This document shows, one piece after another, positions 43,030 through 54,377 of a stretch of DNA of 64,000 bases (position 1 is the stretch's first letter; each line of letters opens with the position of its first letter). The stretch is from positions 2,441,501 through 2,505,500 of the forward strand of contig NZ_JQNJ01000001.1 of the NCBI RefSeq assembly GCF_000745185.1, given 5' to 3'. A program made the position numbers and the translations under genes. Source of the DNA: Muricauda sp. MAR_2010_75. GTDB taxonomy: Bacteria; Bacteroidota; Bacteroidia; Flavobacteriales; Flavobacteriaceae. Below the pieces are notes generated by a model. That model was not told where the DNA came from and made no database searches. It saw nothing but the letters and a program-made list of their open reading frames with translations.

Positions 43030-43485
43030 GTGACCCATATCATAGGACAACATGATTGCAAAGCAGATTCCAAGGGAAGGGTTTTATTGCCCATTTCCTT
43101 GAAGAATCAGTTATTGCCTGTTTTAAAGGATGGGTTCGTGATCAAGCGGTCTGTTTTTCAGCAGTGTTTGGAGCTCTACCCGAAGCAACAATTTGATGTT
43201 CTCATGCAGAAGGTGATGAAGAAGAGCAAAATCAACCGAAAGTACGATGCCTTTGTTCGAAACTTTGTGGCAGGGATGAAAGAAGTCACAATCGATGGCG
43301 ATTCCGGAAGGTTGCAGATACCCAAAAACCTTGTGGATTTTGCCGGAATTGAAAAAGAAGTGGTGCTCAATGCTGTTTTTGACAAGATAGAGATTTGGGA
43401 CAAGGACAAGTATGAGAAAGTCTTGGCTGAGGGTGAGAAGGATTATGCCGATCTAGCGGAAGAGATTTTTGACGACGATGAATAG
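43030..43485 (+). CDS. mraZ: division/cell-wall cluster transcriptional regulator MraZ
   Basis: Protein of 151 residues starting at GTG 43030. It has two SpoVT/AbrB-like swapped hairpins: DCKADSKGRVLLPISLKNQL and GDSGRLQIPKNLVDFAGIEKE with the DxKGR and DSGR DNA-binding loops. MraZ assembles as a ring that binds repeats ahead of its own operon; the repeats at 42954-42980 fit. Overlaps rsmH by 8 nt. Confidence 0.94.
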   Translation: MTHIIGQHDCKADSKGRVLLPISLKNQLLPVLKDGFVIKRSVFQQCLELYPKQQFDVLMQKVMKKSKINRKYDAFVRNFVAGMKEVTIDGDSGRLQIPKNLVDFAGIEKEVVLNAVFDKIEIWDKDKYEKVLAEGEKDYADLAEEIFDDDE

Positions 43486-44380
43486 TTCGTATCACAATCC
43501 GGTGCTGTTGCAAGAATCGGTGGACGGATTGAATATAAAACCTAATGGAGTGTATGTGGATGCCACCTTTGGTGGCGGAGGGCACTCCACTGAAATATTG
43601 AAACGATTGGGCGAGGAAGGAAAATTGTTCGCATTTGATCAAGACGAGGATGCATTGCAAAATGCCCTAGATGACGAGCGATTTCAATTGATTAACCAAA
43701 ACTTTCGATATCTCAAACAGTATTTAAAGTTCTATGGCATTCGGAAAGTTGATGGAATCCTGGCAGATTTTGGGGTTTCTTCCCATCAGTTTGATGAGGC
43801 AAGCCGCGGTTTCTCCACTCGCTTCAATGCGGATTTGGACATGCGGATGAACAGAAACGATGAATTGTCAGCTTTTGAAGTGGTCAATTCATATTCCCAA
43901 GAAGATTTAGCGTCGGTCTTGTTCCAGTACGGCGAGTTGCGAAATGCGAACGCCATGGCCAAGGTCATTGTGGAAGCCAGGTCACAGGTAACAATCAAAA
44001 CCACGGACCAGCTCAAAACGGTTTTAGCTCGATTTCTGCCCAAGATGAAAGAGAACAAAATTTTGGCGCAGATCTACCAAGCGATCCGTATAGAGGTCAA
44101 CCAAGAAATTGAAGTGCTCAAGGAGTTTTTGCTCCAGGTACCTGAGATTTTGGAAAAAGGTGGTCGATTGAGTCTGATTAGCTACCACTCATTGGAAGAT
44201 CGATTGGTGAAACGGTTTATACGGGCTGGAAAATTTGAAGGGGAACCAGAAAAGGATTTTTATGGGAACATCAATGTTCCTTTAAAGAAAGTGGGCGGAT
44301 TGATAGTGCCATCAGCAGAAGAAATAGCAAGGAACAACCGAGCGAGAAGTGCAAAACTCCGCATAGCGGAAAAGATATAG
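43478..44380 (+). CDS. rsmH: 16S rRNA (cytosine1402-N4)-methyltransferase
   Basis: SAM-dependent methyltransferase of 300 residues, with SYHNPVLLQESVDGL, VDATFGGGGHSTEIL (SAM-binding), ADFGVSSHQFD and the ending SYHSLEDRLVKR. I take the ATG at 43478 rather than the TTG at 43469, because MNSSYHNPVLLQ matches the family start. Conserved second gene of the cluster. Confidence 0.95.
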   Translation: MNSSYHNPVLLQESVDGLNIKPNGVYVDATFGGGGHSTEILKRLGEEGKLFAFDQDEDALQNALDDERFQLINQNFRYLKQYLKFYGIRKVDGILADFGVSSHQFDEASRGFSTRFNADLDMRMNRNDELSAFEVVNSYSQEDLASVLFQYGELRNANAMAKVIVEARSQVTIKTTDQLKTVLARFLPKMKENKILAQIYQAIRIEVNQEIEVLKEFLLQVPEILEKGGRLSLISYHSLEDRLVKRFIRAGKFEGEPEKDFYGNINVPLKKVGGLIVPSAEEIARNNRARSAKLRIAEKI

Positions 44381-44388
44381 AAAACAAA

Positions 44389-44706
44389 ATGAGAAAGGGA
44401 TTACTGGACATTTTAAAAGGAAAGTTTTTGGTGAGCGGGGATGCTCCCAAGAACTGGATGTTTTTGTTGTATGCCTCTTTCTTGGCCGCTTTGATGATCT
44501 CCAGCAGCCACCGTGCCGATAAAAAAGTATTGGAAATCGCTGCTTTGAACGAAGAAGTGCGAAAGTTGCGCAGTGAGTTTGTGGAAGGTCGTTCCCGAGT
44601 ACAACAATTAAAATTGGAATCCACTTTGCGCAAAGAAGTAGCGGAGCAAGGTCTGGTTCCTTCCGAGAATCCTCCAAGAAAAATCAAAGTAAAATCAGCA
44701 GAGTAG
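44389..44706 (+). CDS. FtsL-like divisome protein
   Basis: Protein of 105 residues with one transmembrane helix (WMFLLYASFLAALMISS, ~22-38) followed by a coiled coil (KKVLEIAALNEEVRKLRSEF) in the periplasm. This is the FtsL plan, and its position between rsmH and the septal PBP is the FtsL position. FtsL bridges FtsQ and FtsWI. Sequence similarity is weak, so the call rests on topology and context. Stop and next start overlap (TAGTG). Confidence 0.85.
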   Translation: MRKGLLDILKGKFLVSGDAPKNWMFLLYASFLAALMISSSHRADKKVLEIAALNEEVRKLRSEFVEGRSRVQQLKLESTLRKEVAEQGLVPSENPPRKIKVKSAE

Positions 44707-46715
44707 TGGCGATATCTGAAAAAAATATCATGAACAGACTGTACCTCGTAGCCGGGGGACTACTTGTTTTGGCCATTGCCGTGGTGGTGAAATTGGTGGA
44801 TATACAAATGGTGAAGGGGGAGGAGTACAAGGAACTTGCCTTGAGCAAAACAGAGAAAATGTTCACCATTGAGCCTAATCGAGGTAACCTATATTCTGAG
44901 GATGGAAGTTTGTTGGCAGCCTCCGTACCTAAATATGAAATTCGGTTTGACGCCAAGACTGTTACTGAGGAAAACTTTCAAAAATATGTGGGCCCACTTT
45001 CTGATTCGTTGGGTCAATTATTTGACAAACCCTCATCGCATTACCGTCAATTGTTTCGTAAAGCGAGGGCGAACGGCAATCGCTACAAGTTGGTGGCCCG
45101 AAATGTGGATTACTTGGATTATGTCAAGATAAAGCAATTTCCACTTTTCAACTTGGGACCTTACAAAGGTGGGTTTATTGAAACGCACCGTGTGGTTCGT
45201 GAATATCCCTTGGGAAAAATGGCGGCAAGAAGCATTGGCTATGAGCGTGTGGATGAAAATGGCTATTACACCCGAGTCGGTCTGGATGGTGCTTTTGGAG
45301 AATCCTATTTGCGTGGGCATGAAGGCAAACGTTTAAAACAACGCATCGCCAAAGGGCAGTGGAAGCCCGTTGGATTGGACAATATAGTTGAACCGCAAGA
45401 TGGATTGGATGTGGTTTCCACCATCGATATCAACATTCAAGATATTGCCCACCATGAACTTTTGGCCCAGTTGGAAAAATACAAGGCTGACCATGGTTGT
45501 GTAGTGGTCATGGAGACTAGAACAGGCGAAATCAAGGCCATTTCCAATTTGGGACGCACTTCCGAAGGGAAATATTACGAAAAGTTGAACTATGCCGTAG
45601 GTGAATCCCATGAGCCCGGTTCCACCTTCAAGTTGATGTCTTTGGTAGCAGCGTTGGAAGACAAAGTGGTGGACACCAGCACTGTCATCGACACGGAAAA
45701 AGGAAGATATCGCATTTACGATGGGGTTGTGAAGGATTCCAAATGGGGTGGTTATGGAAAAATTTCCGTTGCAAAAGCATTTGAGGTATCCTCGAACACT
45801 GCCTTTGCCAAAATTATCAATGAGAACTATAAGGAACAACCCGAAAAGTTTGTCAACCGCTTGATGAACATGGGGCTGCATAAAAAATTGGGATTGCCCA
45901 TTATCGGCGAAGGTGACCCAGTGATTCGGTATCCTGGCGACAAAGGGTGGTCTGGAATCTCATTGGGATGGATGTCACACGGGTACGAAGTATCAATGAC
46001 ACCTTTGCAAACTTTGGCCTTTTACAATGCCATTGCCAATGATGGCGAATATGTAAAACCAAGATTGATCAAAGAGGTTCGTGAAGGAAACAATGTGGTC
46101 AAAAGATTTGACAGGCAGGTGTTGAATTCTTCCATCTGTTCCGAAGAGACCGTAAAAAAGGTACAACAACTGATGAAGGATGTGGTGGAGAAGGAACATG
46201 GAACCGGACACAAGCTCTACTCCAAAAACTTTTCCATGGCGGGCAAAACAGGGACGGCCCAAAAAAACTATGTGGAAAAAGACCCGGATAAGTTGGCTTA
46301 TATCTCCACATTTGCGGGATACTTTCCGGCCGACAACCCTAAATATTCCTGTATCGTCATCATCCACGAACCCGACAAAAGTGTGGGGTATTACGGTGCG
46401 GATGTTTCCGGCCCCGTGTTTAAATCCATGGCTCAGAAAATCCATGCCATTTCACCTTTGGTGGACGAAGTGGAAGAGAAGGTCTATGACAAAAAGACCT
46501 TGGAAGAAGACTATCAGAGATACTATGCGCAAGTGCAGAAAAAATACGATACCGTCCCCGATGTAAAAGGAATGACCGGCATGGATGCGGTTTCCTTGCT
46601 CGAGAATTTGGGGCTGGAAGTTGAAGTGCATGGAAATGGAAAAGTAAAGAAACAGTCCATCGACAAAGGAACCGATCTTAAAAAAGTAAAAAAAATAGTA
46701 CTGGAGCTTTCATGA
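44706..46715 (+). CDS. ftsI: septal transpeptidase (class B PBP) with PASTA domain
   Basis: Protein of 669 residues; N-terminal transmembrane helix (YLVAGGLLVLAIAVVVKL), PBP dimerisation domain, transpeptidase domain with Ser306-x-x-Lys309 (STFK), SxN Ser362/Asn364 and KTG 514-516, and a C-terminal PASTA repeat (~615-669; VPDVKGMTGMDAVSLLENLG). It cross-links septal peptidoglycan with FtsW. PASTA is more familiar in Gram-positives, but Bacteroidota FtsI proteins carry it. The start is GTG 44706; ATG 44730 is an alternative. Confidence 0.94.
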   Translation: MAISEKNIMNRLYLVAGGLLVLAIAVVVKLVDIQMVKGEEYKELALSKTEKMFTIEPNRGNLYSEDGSLLAASVPKYEIRFDAKTVTEENFQKYVGPLSDSLGQLFDKPSSHYRQLFRKARANGNRYKLVARNVDYLDYVKIKQFPLFNLGPYKGGFIETHRVVREYPLGKMAARSIGYERVDENGYYTRVGLDGAFGESYLRGHEGKRLKQRIAKGQWKPVGLDNIVEPQDGLDVVSTIDINIQDIAHHELLAQLEKYKADHGCVVVMETRTGEIKAISNLGRTSEGKYYEKLNYAVGESHEPGSTFKLMSLVAALEDKVVDTSTVIDTEKGRYRIYDGVVKDSKWGGYGKISVAKAFEVSSNTAFAKIINENYKEQPEKFVNRLMNMGLHKKLGLPIIGEGDPVIRYPGDKGWSGISLGWMSHGYEVSMTPLQTLAFYNAIANDGEYVKPRLIKEVREGNNVVKRFDRQVLNSSICSEETVKKVQQLMKDVVEKEHGTGHKLYSKNFSMAGKTGTAQKNYVEKDPDKLAYISTFAGYFPADNPKYSCIVIIHEPDKSVGYYGADVSGPVFKSMAQKIHAISPLVDEVEEKVYDKKTLEEDYQRYYAQVQKKYDTVPDVKGMTGMDAVSLLENLGLEVEVHGNGKVKKQSIDKGTDLKKVKKIVLELS

Positions 46716-48175
46716 AGTTATTGAAGGACATATTATATGGTGTAAGCCTTTCCGCGGTGAGCGGGGACACCAACGTTATGGTGAACCTTGTCCATTTCGA
46801 TTCGCGAAAAATATCGATGGATGACGTTTTCGTTGCGGTCCGTGGCACCATTACCGATGGACATAAGTTCATTCAAAAAGCAGTGGATGCTGGTGCACGG
46901 GCTATCGTCTGTGAGGAATTGCCAGACTTAATGGTAGATGGGGTCACCTACCTCAAAGTACCCGATTGCAACAGTGCTTTAGCTATTATTGCTGCCAATT
47001 TCTATGATAATCCCTCCAAAAACCTAAAGTTGGTCGGGATTACGGGTACCAACGGGAAGACCACCGTAAGTACGCTTCTTTACAATCTATTTAAGAAAGC
47101 GGGTTATAAGGTTGGATTGCTTTCTACCATCAAAGTAATGGTGGATGATAAGGAATATCCCGCCAGCCATACCACGCCAGATGTTTTGACCATCAATGAT
47201 TATTTGGTAAAAATGAATACTGCGGGTGTGGAGTTTTGCTTCATGGAGGTGAGTTCGCATGGCATCCATCAGAAAAGGTCCGAAGGATTGCATTTTGCTG
47301 GGGCCATCTTCACCAATTTGAGCCATGACCATTTAGATTATCACAAAACCTTTGCAGAATATCGGGATACCAAGAAAAAACTGTTCGACAGCCTTCCAAA
47401 GACGGCCTTCGCTTTGGTGAACATCGACGATAAAAATGGCTTGGTGATGTTGCAGAACACCAAGGCCAAAAAATATACGTATGCCCTAAAATCGTATGCA
47501 GATTACAGGGCCCAGATTTTGGAACGACAATTTAACGGTCAATTGTTGAAGTTGGATGATAACGAATTGTGGTCCAGATTAATTGGAGACTTCAATGCCT
47601 ATAACCTGTTGGCCATCTATGCCACGGCGGATATCTTGGGATTGGAGAAGATTGAAATCTTACGGTTAATGAGTGAATTGGAGACCGTTGATGGACGGTT
47701 TCAATATTACATATCGAAAAAGAAAATAACGGCTATTGTTGATTATGCCCATACGCCGGATGCACTAAAAAATGTATTGATTACCATCAATGCATTGAGG
47801 ACTGGAAATGAAAACGTCATCACCGTAGTGGGGTGTGGTGGTGACCGTGATAAGTCTAAGCGTCCGGTTATGGGTCATATCGCTTCCGAAATGAGCAACC
47901 AAGCCATTTTTACCTCAGACAACCCACGGACCGAATCACCTTCGGCCATTATCGAGGAAATGGAAGCTGGAGTGGAAGCCCAGAATGTCAAAAAAGTATT
48001 GTCCATAGAAAACCGAAGGCAAGCCATTAAAACGGCGTGCAAGTTGGCTGTTGCCAATGATATCATTTTGGTTGCGGGAAAAGGACATGAAACCTATCAG
48101 GAAACCAATGGGGTCCGGGTAGATTTTGACGATTTAAAAGAAGTAAAAGAGGCCTTGAACAGCCTAAATAAATAA
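46712..48175 (+). CDS. murE: UDP-MurNAc-L-Ala-D-Glu--meso-DAP ligase
   Basis: Protein of 487 residues; P-loop GTNGKTT, SSHGIHQKR and the amino-acid specificity motif DNPR (SDNPRTESP), which marks meso-diaminopimelate enzymes, so the peptidoglycan is of the Gram-negative DAP type. Overlaps ftsI by 4 nt (ATGA). Confidence 0.96.
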   Translation: MKLLKDILYGVSLSAVSGDTNVMVNLVHFDSRKISMDDVFVAVRGTITDGHKFIQKAVDAGARAIVCEELPDLMVDGVTYLKVPDCNSALAIIAANFYDNPSKNLKLVGITGTNGKTTVSTLLYNLFKKAGYKVGLLSTIKVMVDDKEYPASHTTPDVLTINDYLVKMNTAGVEFCFMEVSSHGIHQKRSEGLHFAGAIFTNLSHDHLDYHKTFAEYRDTKKKLFDSLPKTAFALVNIDDKNGLVMLQNTKAKKYTYALKSYADYRAQILERQFNGQLLKLDDNELWSRLIGDFNAYNLLAIYATADILGLEKIEILRLMSELETVDGRFQYYISKKKITAIVDYAHTPDALKNVLITINALRTGNENVITVVGCGGDRDKSKRPVMGHIASEMSNQAIFTSDNPRTESPSAIIEEMEAGVEAQNVKKVLSIENRRQAIKTACKLAVANDIILVAGKGHETYQETNGVRVDFDDLKEVKEALNSLNK

Positions 48176-48183
48176 TGTAGTTC

Positions 48184-49404
48184 ATGCTTTACTACTTGTT
48201 CGAATATTTGGAGAAACAATATCAACTGCCTGGAGCAGGACTTTTTCAGTTCCTAACCTTTAGGGCGGCCATGTCGGTATTGTTATCCCTGATGATAGCC
48301 ATGGTCTACGGTAAACGAATCATTCTTTTTCTTCAGAAAAAACAAATTGGAGAGACCGTTCGCGATTTAGGACTGGAAGGGCAAAAACAAAAAGCAGGAA
48401 CCCCTACCATGGGAGGTCTGATTATTATTTGGTCCACCTTGATTCCCGTTTTGCTGTTTGCAGATGTAGAGAACATTTATGTGATTCTTTTGGTCATCAC
48501 CACCGTTTGGATGGGCATCATTGGATTCATCGATGATTATATTAAGATTTTCAAAAAAGATAAAAAGGGGCTGAAAGGTAGGTTCAAAGTGGCAGGTCAA
48601 GTGGTTTTAGGGCTGATAGTAGGGGCGACGCTCTATTTTCATCCAGAAGTGACCGTGAAAGAGAAGGACAGCACCCGAATAACCCAAAATTTTGAGGTGG
48701 AACGTGTATTTGGTGAAGAAACCAAGACCGTTCGTACCAACGTGCCCTTTTTTAAGAACAACCAATTGGACTACGCCGATTTTATTTCTTGGATGGGAGA
48801 TGGTATGGTGGAGTATGCGTGGTTGATTTTTATTCCAGTGGTGATATTGATCGTGACCGCCGTCTCCAACGGGGCCAATTTAACTGATGGTATTGATGGC
48901 TTGGCGGCCGGTTCCTCGGCCATCATTGTGCTTACGCTGGGAATTTTTGCATGGGTTTCCGGTAACATTCAGTTTTCAGGTTACCTGGACATTTTCTATT
49001 TGCCCCGCGTGGAAGAGTTGGTGGTATTTATAGCAGCTTTTGCGGGTGCCTTGGTCGGGTTTTTATGGTACAATGCCTACCCAGCCCAAGTCTTTATGGG
49101 TGATACCGGTAGTTTAGCAATCGGTGGGGTTATTGCTGTGATTGCCATTATTGTCCGAAAGGAATTATTGATTCCCATTTTGTGTGGAATCTTCTTTGCC
49201 GAATCATTATCGGTAATGGTACAGGTGGGATATTTCAAGCATACCAAAAAGAAATACGGAGAGGGAAAACGCATATTCCTGATGGCGCCTTTGCACCATC
49301 ATTATCAGAAAAAATCATATCACGAGAGCAAAATAGTGACCCGTTTTTGGATTATTGGAATTTTATTGGCAATCATCAGTATTGTCACCCTTAAAATCCG
49401 ATAG
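48184..49404 (+). CDS. mraY: phospho-N-acetylmuramoyl-pentapeptide transferase
   Basis: Polytopic membrane enzyme making lipid I. 406 residues with ~10 hydrophobic segments, catalytic DDY ([10 protein letters not shown]), [12 protein letters not shown] and [10 protein letters not shown]. There is a hydrophilic insertion at about 155-200 (periplasmic loop rich in Thr/Asp), typical of Bacteroidota. Its TAG directly abuts the murD ATG. Confidence 0.96.
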   Translation: MLYYLFEYLEKQYQLPGAGLFQFLTFRAAMSVLLSLMIAMVYGKRIILFLQKKQIGETVRDLGLEGQKQKAGTPTMGGLIIIWSTLIPVLLFADVENIYVILLVITTVWMGIIGFIDDYIKIFKKDKKGLKGRFKVAGQVVLGLIVGATLYFHPEVTVKEKDSTRITQNFEVERVFGEETKTVRTNVPFFKNNQLDYADFISWMGDGMVEYAWLIFIPVVILIVTAVSNGANLTDGIDGLAAGSSAIIVLTLGIFAWVSGNIQFSGYLDIFYLPRVEELVVFIAAFAGALVGFLWYNAYPAQVFMGDTGSLAIGGVIAVIAIIVRKELLIPILCGIFFAESLSVMVQVGYFKHTKKKYGEGKRIFLMAPLHHHYQKKSYHESKIVTRFWIIGILLAIISIVTLKIR

Positions 49405-50739
49405 ATGGCGCGCTTGGTGATACTTGGCGGTGGAGAGAGTGGTGTGGGAACCGCCATTTTAGGAAAAAAGGAAGGATTTGAAGTCTTTGTTTCGGACAAA
49501 GGCGAGATCAAAGAAAAATATAAAGAAGTTCTTGAACATTTTGAGATTGAATGGGAGTCCGGTCAGCATACCGAGTCCAAAATTATGAATGCCGATGTGG
49601 TCATGAAAAGCCCTGGCATTCCGGATAAGGTACCGTTGGTAAAAGCGCTTGTTGAAAAAGGCATTCCAGTGATTTCTGAAATTGAGTTTGCATCAAAATA
49701 CACGGATGCCACCTTGATTGGGATTACAGGAAGCAATGGCAAGACCACTACCACAATGCTCACCTATCATCTTTTAAAAGATGGGGGGTTGAACGTGGGC
49801 ATGGCCGGAAACATTGGCGACAGCTATGCTAAAATGGTGGCGGAGCAGGATTTTGACCAGTACGTGTTGGAGATCAGCAGTTTTCAGTTGGATGGAATTG
49901 TGGACTTTAAACCCCACATCGCCATCCTGACCAATATCACGCCCGATCACTTGGATCGCTATGAGTACAAGTTTGAAAACTATATCGCATCCAAGTTTCG
50001 CATCACCATGAATCAGGATTCAACTGATTACCTAATCTATGATGCAGATGATGAAGTGATTCGGGAATGGTTGAAAGAGCACCCACTTCAATCCAAATTG
50101 ATTCCATTTTCAGTAAAACAAAAACTGAAGGAAGGAGCTTGGTTGGAAGACAATAAAATAAAAATAGAATTAGAACATAAAACCTTGGAAATGAGTACAG
50201 ATATTTTGGCCTTGGAAGGGCAACACAACGTAAAGAACACCATGGCAGCCAGTATGGCAGCGTTGTTGGTGAAGGTCAGGAAGGAGACGATCCGCCAGAG
50301 TATCCAGTCGTTTCAGGGGGTGCCCCATAGATTGGAGAAGGTGTTGAAGATCAATCATGTGGAGTACATCAACGACTCTAAAGCAACCAATGTAAATGCC
50401 ACGTTTTATGCTTTGGATGGGATTAAAAAACCCATTGTTTGGATTGTTGGCGGTGTAGATAAAGGCAACAATTATGCAGAACTGATGCCTTTGGTTCGCG
50501 AAAAAGTAAAGGCTATCATCTGTCTAGGAATGGATAATTCAAAATTGGTAGATGCCTTTGGAAATGTCATTGATTTGATGGTGGAGACCTATTCTATGGA
50601 GGAAGCCGTAAAGGTGGCCTATAAGATTGCGGAGCGTGGTGATGCGGTTTTACTATCCCCGGCTTGTGCCAGCTTCGACCTTTTTCAAAACTATGAGGAT
50701 AGAGGAGATCAATTTAAAGCAGCAGTAAAGAATCTATAA
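49405..50739 (+). CDS. murD: UDP-MurNAc-L-alanine--D-glutamate ligase
   Basis: Protein of 444 residues; LGGGESGVG start, P-loop GSNGKTTTT, ITPDHLDRY, NDSKATNVNAT and the late LLSPACASFDLFQNYEDRG. Cytosolic ATP-dependent ligase adding D-Glu. No gap to mraY, 11 nt to ftsW. Confidence 0.96.
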   Translation: MARLVILGGGESGVGTAILGKKEGFEVFVSDKGEIKEKYKEVLEHFEIEWESGQHTESKIMNADVVMKSPGIPDKVPLVKALVEKGIPVISEIEFASKYTDATLIGITGSNGKTTTTMLTYHLLKDGGLNVGMAGNIGDSYAKMVAEQDFDQYVLEISSFQLDGIVDFKPHIAILTNITPDHLDRYEYKFENYIASKFRITMNQDSTDYLIYDADDEVIREWLKEHPLQSKLIPFSVKQKLKEGAWLEDNKIKIELEHKTLEMSTDILALEGQHNVKNTMAASMAALLVKVRKETIRQSIQSFQGVPHRLEKVLKINHVEYINDSKATNVNATFYALDGIKKPIVWIVGGVDKGNNYAELMPLVREKVKAIICLGMDNSKLVDAFGNVIDLMVETYSMEEAVKVAYKIAERGDAVLLSPACASFDLFQNYEDRGDQFKAAVKNL

Positions 50740-50750
50740 AACCAATACCA

Positions 50751-51956
50751 GTGTTGGCAATATTCAAAAATTTGAAAGGAGACAAAGCCATTTGGGGCGT
50801 CGTGGCCCTTTTGGCCCTTTTCTCATTTTTGCCCGTCTATAGTGCAAGCACCAATTTGGTGTACGTAAACGACGACGGTACCACCTTTGGCCATTTGGTA
50901 AAACATGCTGTGCTCTTGTTTTTGGGCTTCGGGATTATATATGCAGTACATCGCATCCCCACCCATTACTTTAAAGGGCTCTCCATCATTGCCATGCCCA
51001 TTGTGCTGCTATTGCTGGGCTACACCCTGACCGTGGAAACGGAAATTGGGGGTGTTACAGCCAATCGATGGATCAAGATTCCATTTGTGGGGGTTAATTT
51101 CCAGACCTCGACCTTGGCCTCTGTGGTTCTAATGATTTGGATTGCACGCTATTTGACCAAGATCAAAGATGTCCAGATTACGTTCAAGGAAAGCATTTTG
51201 CCACTTTGGTTGCCAACGGCACTTGTGGTTTTATTGATTTTGCCTGAAAACTTTTCAACGGCAGCCATCATCTGTTTTTTGGTGTTGGTGCTTTGCTTTT
51301 TAGGTGGATACCCCTTAAAATATTTGTTCTCTATGGTTGGTGTGGGCATTGTATTGGCAGGCATGTTTTTGTTTGTGCTGTTCAAAGCTCCTGAGGTGTT
51401 GCCAGATAGAGCTGGAACCTGGAAATCAAGAATAGAGACGTTTATTCATCCCGAACAAGCGGATAAAGACGATTTGCATCAGCTGACCTTGGCACAAATT
51501 GCGATCGCTGAAGGTGGAATTGTTGGAAAAGGCGCAGGGAAAAGCGTCATGAAAAATTTGTTATCGCAGAGTACCTCAGATTTCATTTTCGCCATCATTA
51601 TTGAGGAATATGGATTGTTGGGCGGTGGAGCGCTGCTGTTTTTCTATTTGTTGTTGCTCTTCCGGATTGTGGTGGTGGCCCATTCGGCCAAGACGGTATT
51701 TTCAAAATTATTGGTGATAGGGGTTGGATTGCCCATCGTTTTTCAAGCCTTCATCAATATGGCGGTTGTGGTGCAATTGTTTCCCGTAACGGGTCAGCCC
51801 TTGCCGTTGATCAGTATGGGTGGAACATCAATATGGATGACCTGTATGGCCATAGGAATCGTATTGAGTGCCAGCAACAAAACAGAGAATTTAGAGGAGC
51901 AATCCTATGATATAGATGAAACCAATCCTTTAGAAGTACTGAGTGGACAAATTTAG
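50751..51956 (+). CDS. ftsW: SEDS peptidoglycan polymerase FtsW
   Basis: Polytopic protein of 401 residues with ~10 membrane helices; polymerises lipid II at the septum with FtsI. SEDS signatures: [13 protein letters not shown] [40 protein letters not shown] and the end [16 protein letters not shown]. Starts at GTG 50751 (TTG next codon is possible). Overlaps murG by 14 nt. Confidence 0.95.
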   Translation: MLAIFKNLKGDKAIWGVVALLALFSFLPVYSASTNLVYVNDDGTTFGHLVKHAVLLFLGFGIIYAVHRIPTHYFKGLSIIAMPIVLLLLGYTLTVETEIGGVTANRWIKIPFVGVNFQTSTLASVVLMIWIARYLTKIKDVQITFKESILPLWLPTALVVLLILPENFSTAAIICFLVLVLCFLGGYPLKYLFSMVGVGIVLAGMFLFVLFKAPEVLPDRAGTWKSRIETFIHPEQADKDDLHQLTLAQIAIAEGGIVGKGAGKSVMKNLLSQSTSDFIFAIIIEEYGLLGGGALLFFYLLLLFRIVVVAHSAKTVFSKLLVIGVGLPIVFQAFINMAVVVQLFPVTGQPLPLISMGGTSIWMTCMAIGIVLSASNKTENLEEQSYDIDETNPLEVLSGQI

Positions 51957-53031
51957 GTTTATACTTTCTGGAGGGGGTACTGGAGGACATATTTATCCGG
52001 CCATAGCCATAGCCAACGAGTTGAAAAGAAGGCACCCAAATGCGGAGTTTTTGTTCGTAGGGGCAAAGGATAAAATGGAGATGGAAAAAGTACCACAGGC
52101 CGGTTACAAGATAAAAGGCTTGTGGATAAGTGGAATACAACGGAAACTGACATTGAAAAATTTCATGTTTCCCTTTAAACTGATAAGTAGTTTGTTCGAA
52201 GCACGAAAAATAGTAAAACAATTTCAGCCTGATGTCGCCATCGGGACGGGAGGCTTTGCCAGCGGCCCATTATTGCGAATGGCGGCTAGTGCGGGGATTC
52301 CCTGTGTGCTTCAAGAACAGAATTCCTTTGCGGGAATCACCAACAAACTATTGGCCGGGAAAGCTGAGAAAATATGTGTGGCCTATGACGGTATGGAGCG
52401 GTTTTTTCCGAAGGAAAAGATTGTAAAAACCGGAAACCCCATCCGAATGGATTTGGTGGATATAAAATCAGACAAAAAAGAAGCCAGTGATTTCTTCGGT
52501 TTGGATGAAGACAAGAAAACAGTTTTGGTCTTAGGTGGCAGTTTAGGAGCAAGGCGCATCAACCAATTGATAGAAAAGGAACTACACTTTTTTGAAACCA
52601 TGGGATTGCAGGTGCTTTGGCAGTGCGGTAAACTCTATTATGACGAGTACAAAAAACATGAATCTGATTCAGTAAAAGTGTTGGCCTTTGTTAATCGAAT
52701 GGATTTGGCCTATGCCGCTGGGGATGTGATTATTTCTCGTGCAGGAGCTGGTTCCGTTTCTGAATTATGCTTGGTGGGAAAACCTGTGGTTTTTATTCCA
52801 TCACCCAACGTGGCGGAGGACCATCAGACCCAAAATGCTAAAGCTTTGGTGGCCAAAGATGCCGCCATCATGTTGCGAGAAACAGAGCTGGATGCTGAAT
52901 TTGAAAAAAGCTTTACCAAACTGATGGATTCCCAAGAGCTGCAAAACAAGTTGGGAGCCAATATTAAAAAGATGGCCATGCCCAAAGCCACGGAACATAT
53001 TGTAGATGAAATTGAAAAATTGTTAAAGTGA
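51943..53031 (+). CDS. murG: UDP-GlcNAc:lipid I N-acetylglucosaminyltransferase
   Basis: GT-B enzyme converting lipid I to lipid II at the inner membrane. 362 residues; [30 protein letters not shown] and the donor-binding [18 protein letters not shown]. Starts at GTG 51943 inside ftsW; its stop overlaps murC (GTGA). Confidence 0.96.
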   Translation: MDKFRFILSGGGTGGHIYPAIAIANELKRRHPNAEFLFVGAKDKMEMEKVPQAGYKIKGLWISGIQRKLTLKNFMFPFKLISSLFEARKIVKQFQPDVAIGTGGFASGPLLRMAASAGIPCVLQEQNSFAGITNKLLAGKAEKICVAYDGMERFFPKEKIVKTGNPIRMDLVDIKSDKKEASDFFGLDEDKKTVLVLGGSLGARRINQLIEKELHFFETMGLQVLWQCGKLYYDEYKKHESDSVKVLAFVNRMDLAYAAGDVIISRAGAGSVSELCLVGKPVVFIPSPNVAEDHQTQNAKALVAKDAAIMLRETELDAEFEKSFTKLMDSQELQNKLGANIKKMAMPKATEHIVDEIEKLLK

Positions 53032-54377
53032 ACATAAAGGACATCCATAGCGTTTATTTTATCGGTATCGGAGGGATTGGTATGTCCGCGTTGGCGAGTT
53101 ATTTCCATTTTATTGGAAAACCAGTGGCTGGTTATGATAAAACTCCTACTCCCATCACGGATGGATTGATGGAGAAGGGCATTTTGGTTCATTTTGATGA
53201 TAATGTGGATGTCATTCCTGAAACGTTCAAAAAAGCCGGAACCCTTGTGGTTTATACTCCTGCTGTCCCTGCCGCCCATTCCGAATTGCAATACTTCAAA
53301 AGCAATGGTTTTGACATTAAAAAACGCTCCGAAGTATTGGGCATCATCACAAAAGACACCTTTTGTTTGGCTGTGGCAGGAACACATGGGAAGACCACCA
53401 CATCTTGCATTTTGGCCCATTTGTTAAAAGAATGCAACATGCCCTTCACTGCATTTTTGGGTGGGGTTTCGGAGGATTTCAACAGCAATTTTGTACTGGA
53501 GGGCACTGAATATTCGGTGGTGGAAGCGGATGAATTTGACCGCTCCTTTTTGCGACTTTCACCCAATGTTGCCTGCATCACCTCCATGGATGCTGACCAT
53601 TTGGACATTTACGGAACCAAAGAAGAGTTGCAGCAATCCTTCAGGGATTTTGCAGGAAAAATTAAACCCGGTGGAACACTTTTCATGAAAAAGGGACTTC
53701 CATTGGAGGGCATAACCTTTGGAATAGAAGATGGTTCGGACTACCGAATTGAACATATTGAAGTTGAACATGGAACCTACGTATTTGATTTAGTTACGCC
53801 TTCGGAGGTGTTGAAAAAAGTGCGTTTCAACAAACCCGGAAGGCACAATTTGCTCAATGGATTAGCTGCTTTCGCGATGGCGGTGCAAACAGGCTGCCCA
53901 CCACACCGCCTTGCAGAAGCTTTATCCAGTTTTAAGGGAGTACAGCGCAGGTTTTCGTATCAAATCAAGGAAAAGGACTTTGCTTTTATTGATGATTATG
54001 CCCATCATCCAGCAGAGATTGATGCGGTGTATCAAGCGATTCGTGAGGTGCATCCCGGTGAAAAAATCACCGTGATTTTTCAACCGCATCTGTTTTCACG
54101 CACACGGGATTTTGCCGATGAGTTTGCAGAAAGTCTTTCGCAATTTGATGTGATTTTATTGATGGAAATATATCCAGCCAGAGAGGAACCTATTGAAGGA
54201 ATTAGCTCGGAATGGCTATTGGAAAAAATAGAAAACCCCCACAAAAAGTTGATTTCAAAATCAAAATTAATTGAAGAAATAAAACAATGTAAAACTGGAA
54301 TTTTGGTGGCTCTAGGCGCGGGCGATATTGGAATGGAGGTGCCAAAAATCAAAAAGGAATTGGCCTATGCGAGTTAA
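53028..54377 (+). CDS. murC: UDP-N-acetylmuramate--L-alanine ligase
   Basis: Protein of 449 residues; [12 protein letters not shown]-loop [29 protein letters not shown]. Adds the first amino acid of the stem peptide. GTG start 53028; the 3' end overlaps ftsQ by 11 nt. Confidence 0.96.
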   Translation: MNIKDIHSVYFIGIGGIGMSALASYFHFIGKPVAGYDKTPTPITDGLMEKGILVHFDDNVDVIPETFKKAGTLVVYTPAVPAAHSELQYFKSNGFDIKKRSEVLGIITKDTFCLAVAGTHGKTTTSCILAHLLKECNMPFTAFLGGVSEDFNSNFVLEGTEYSVVEADEFDRSFLRLSPNVACITSMDADHLDIYGTKEELQQSFRDFAGKIKPGGTLFMKKGLPLEGITFGIEDGSDYRIEHIEVEHGTYVFDLVTPSEVLKKVRFNKPGRHNLLNGLAAFAMAVQTGCPPHRLAEALSSFKGVQRRFSYQIKEKDFAFIDDYAHHPAEIDAVYQAIREVHPGEKITVIFQPHLFSRTRDFADEFAESLSQFDVILLMEIYPAREEPIEGISSEWLLEKIENPHKKLISKSKLIEEIKQCKTGILVALGAGDIGMEVPKIKKELAYAS

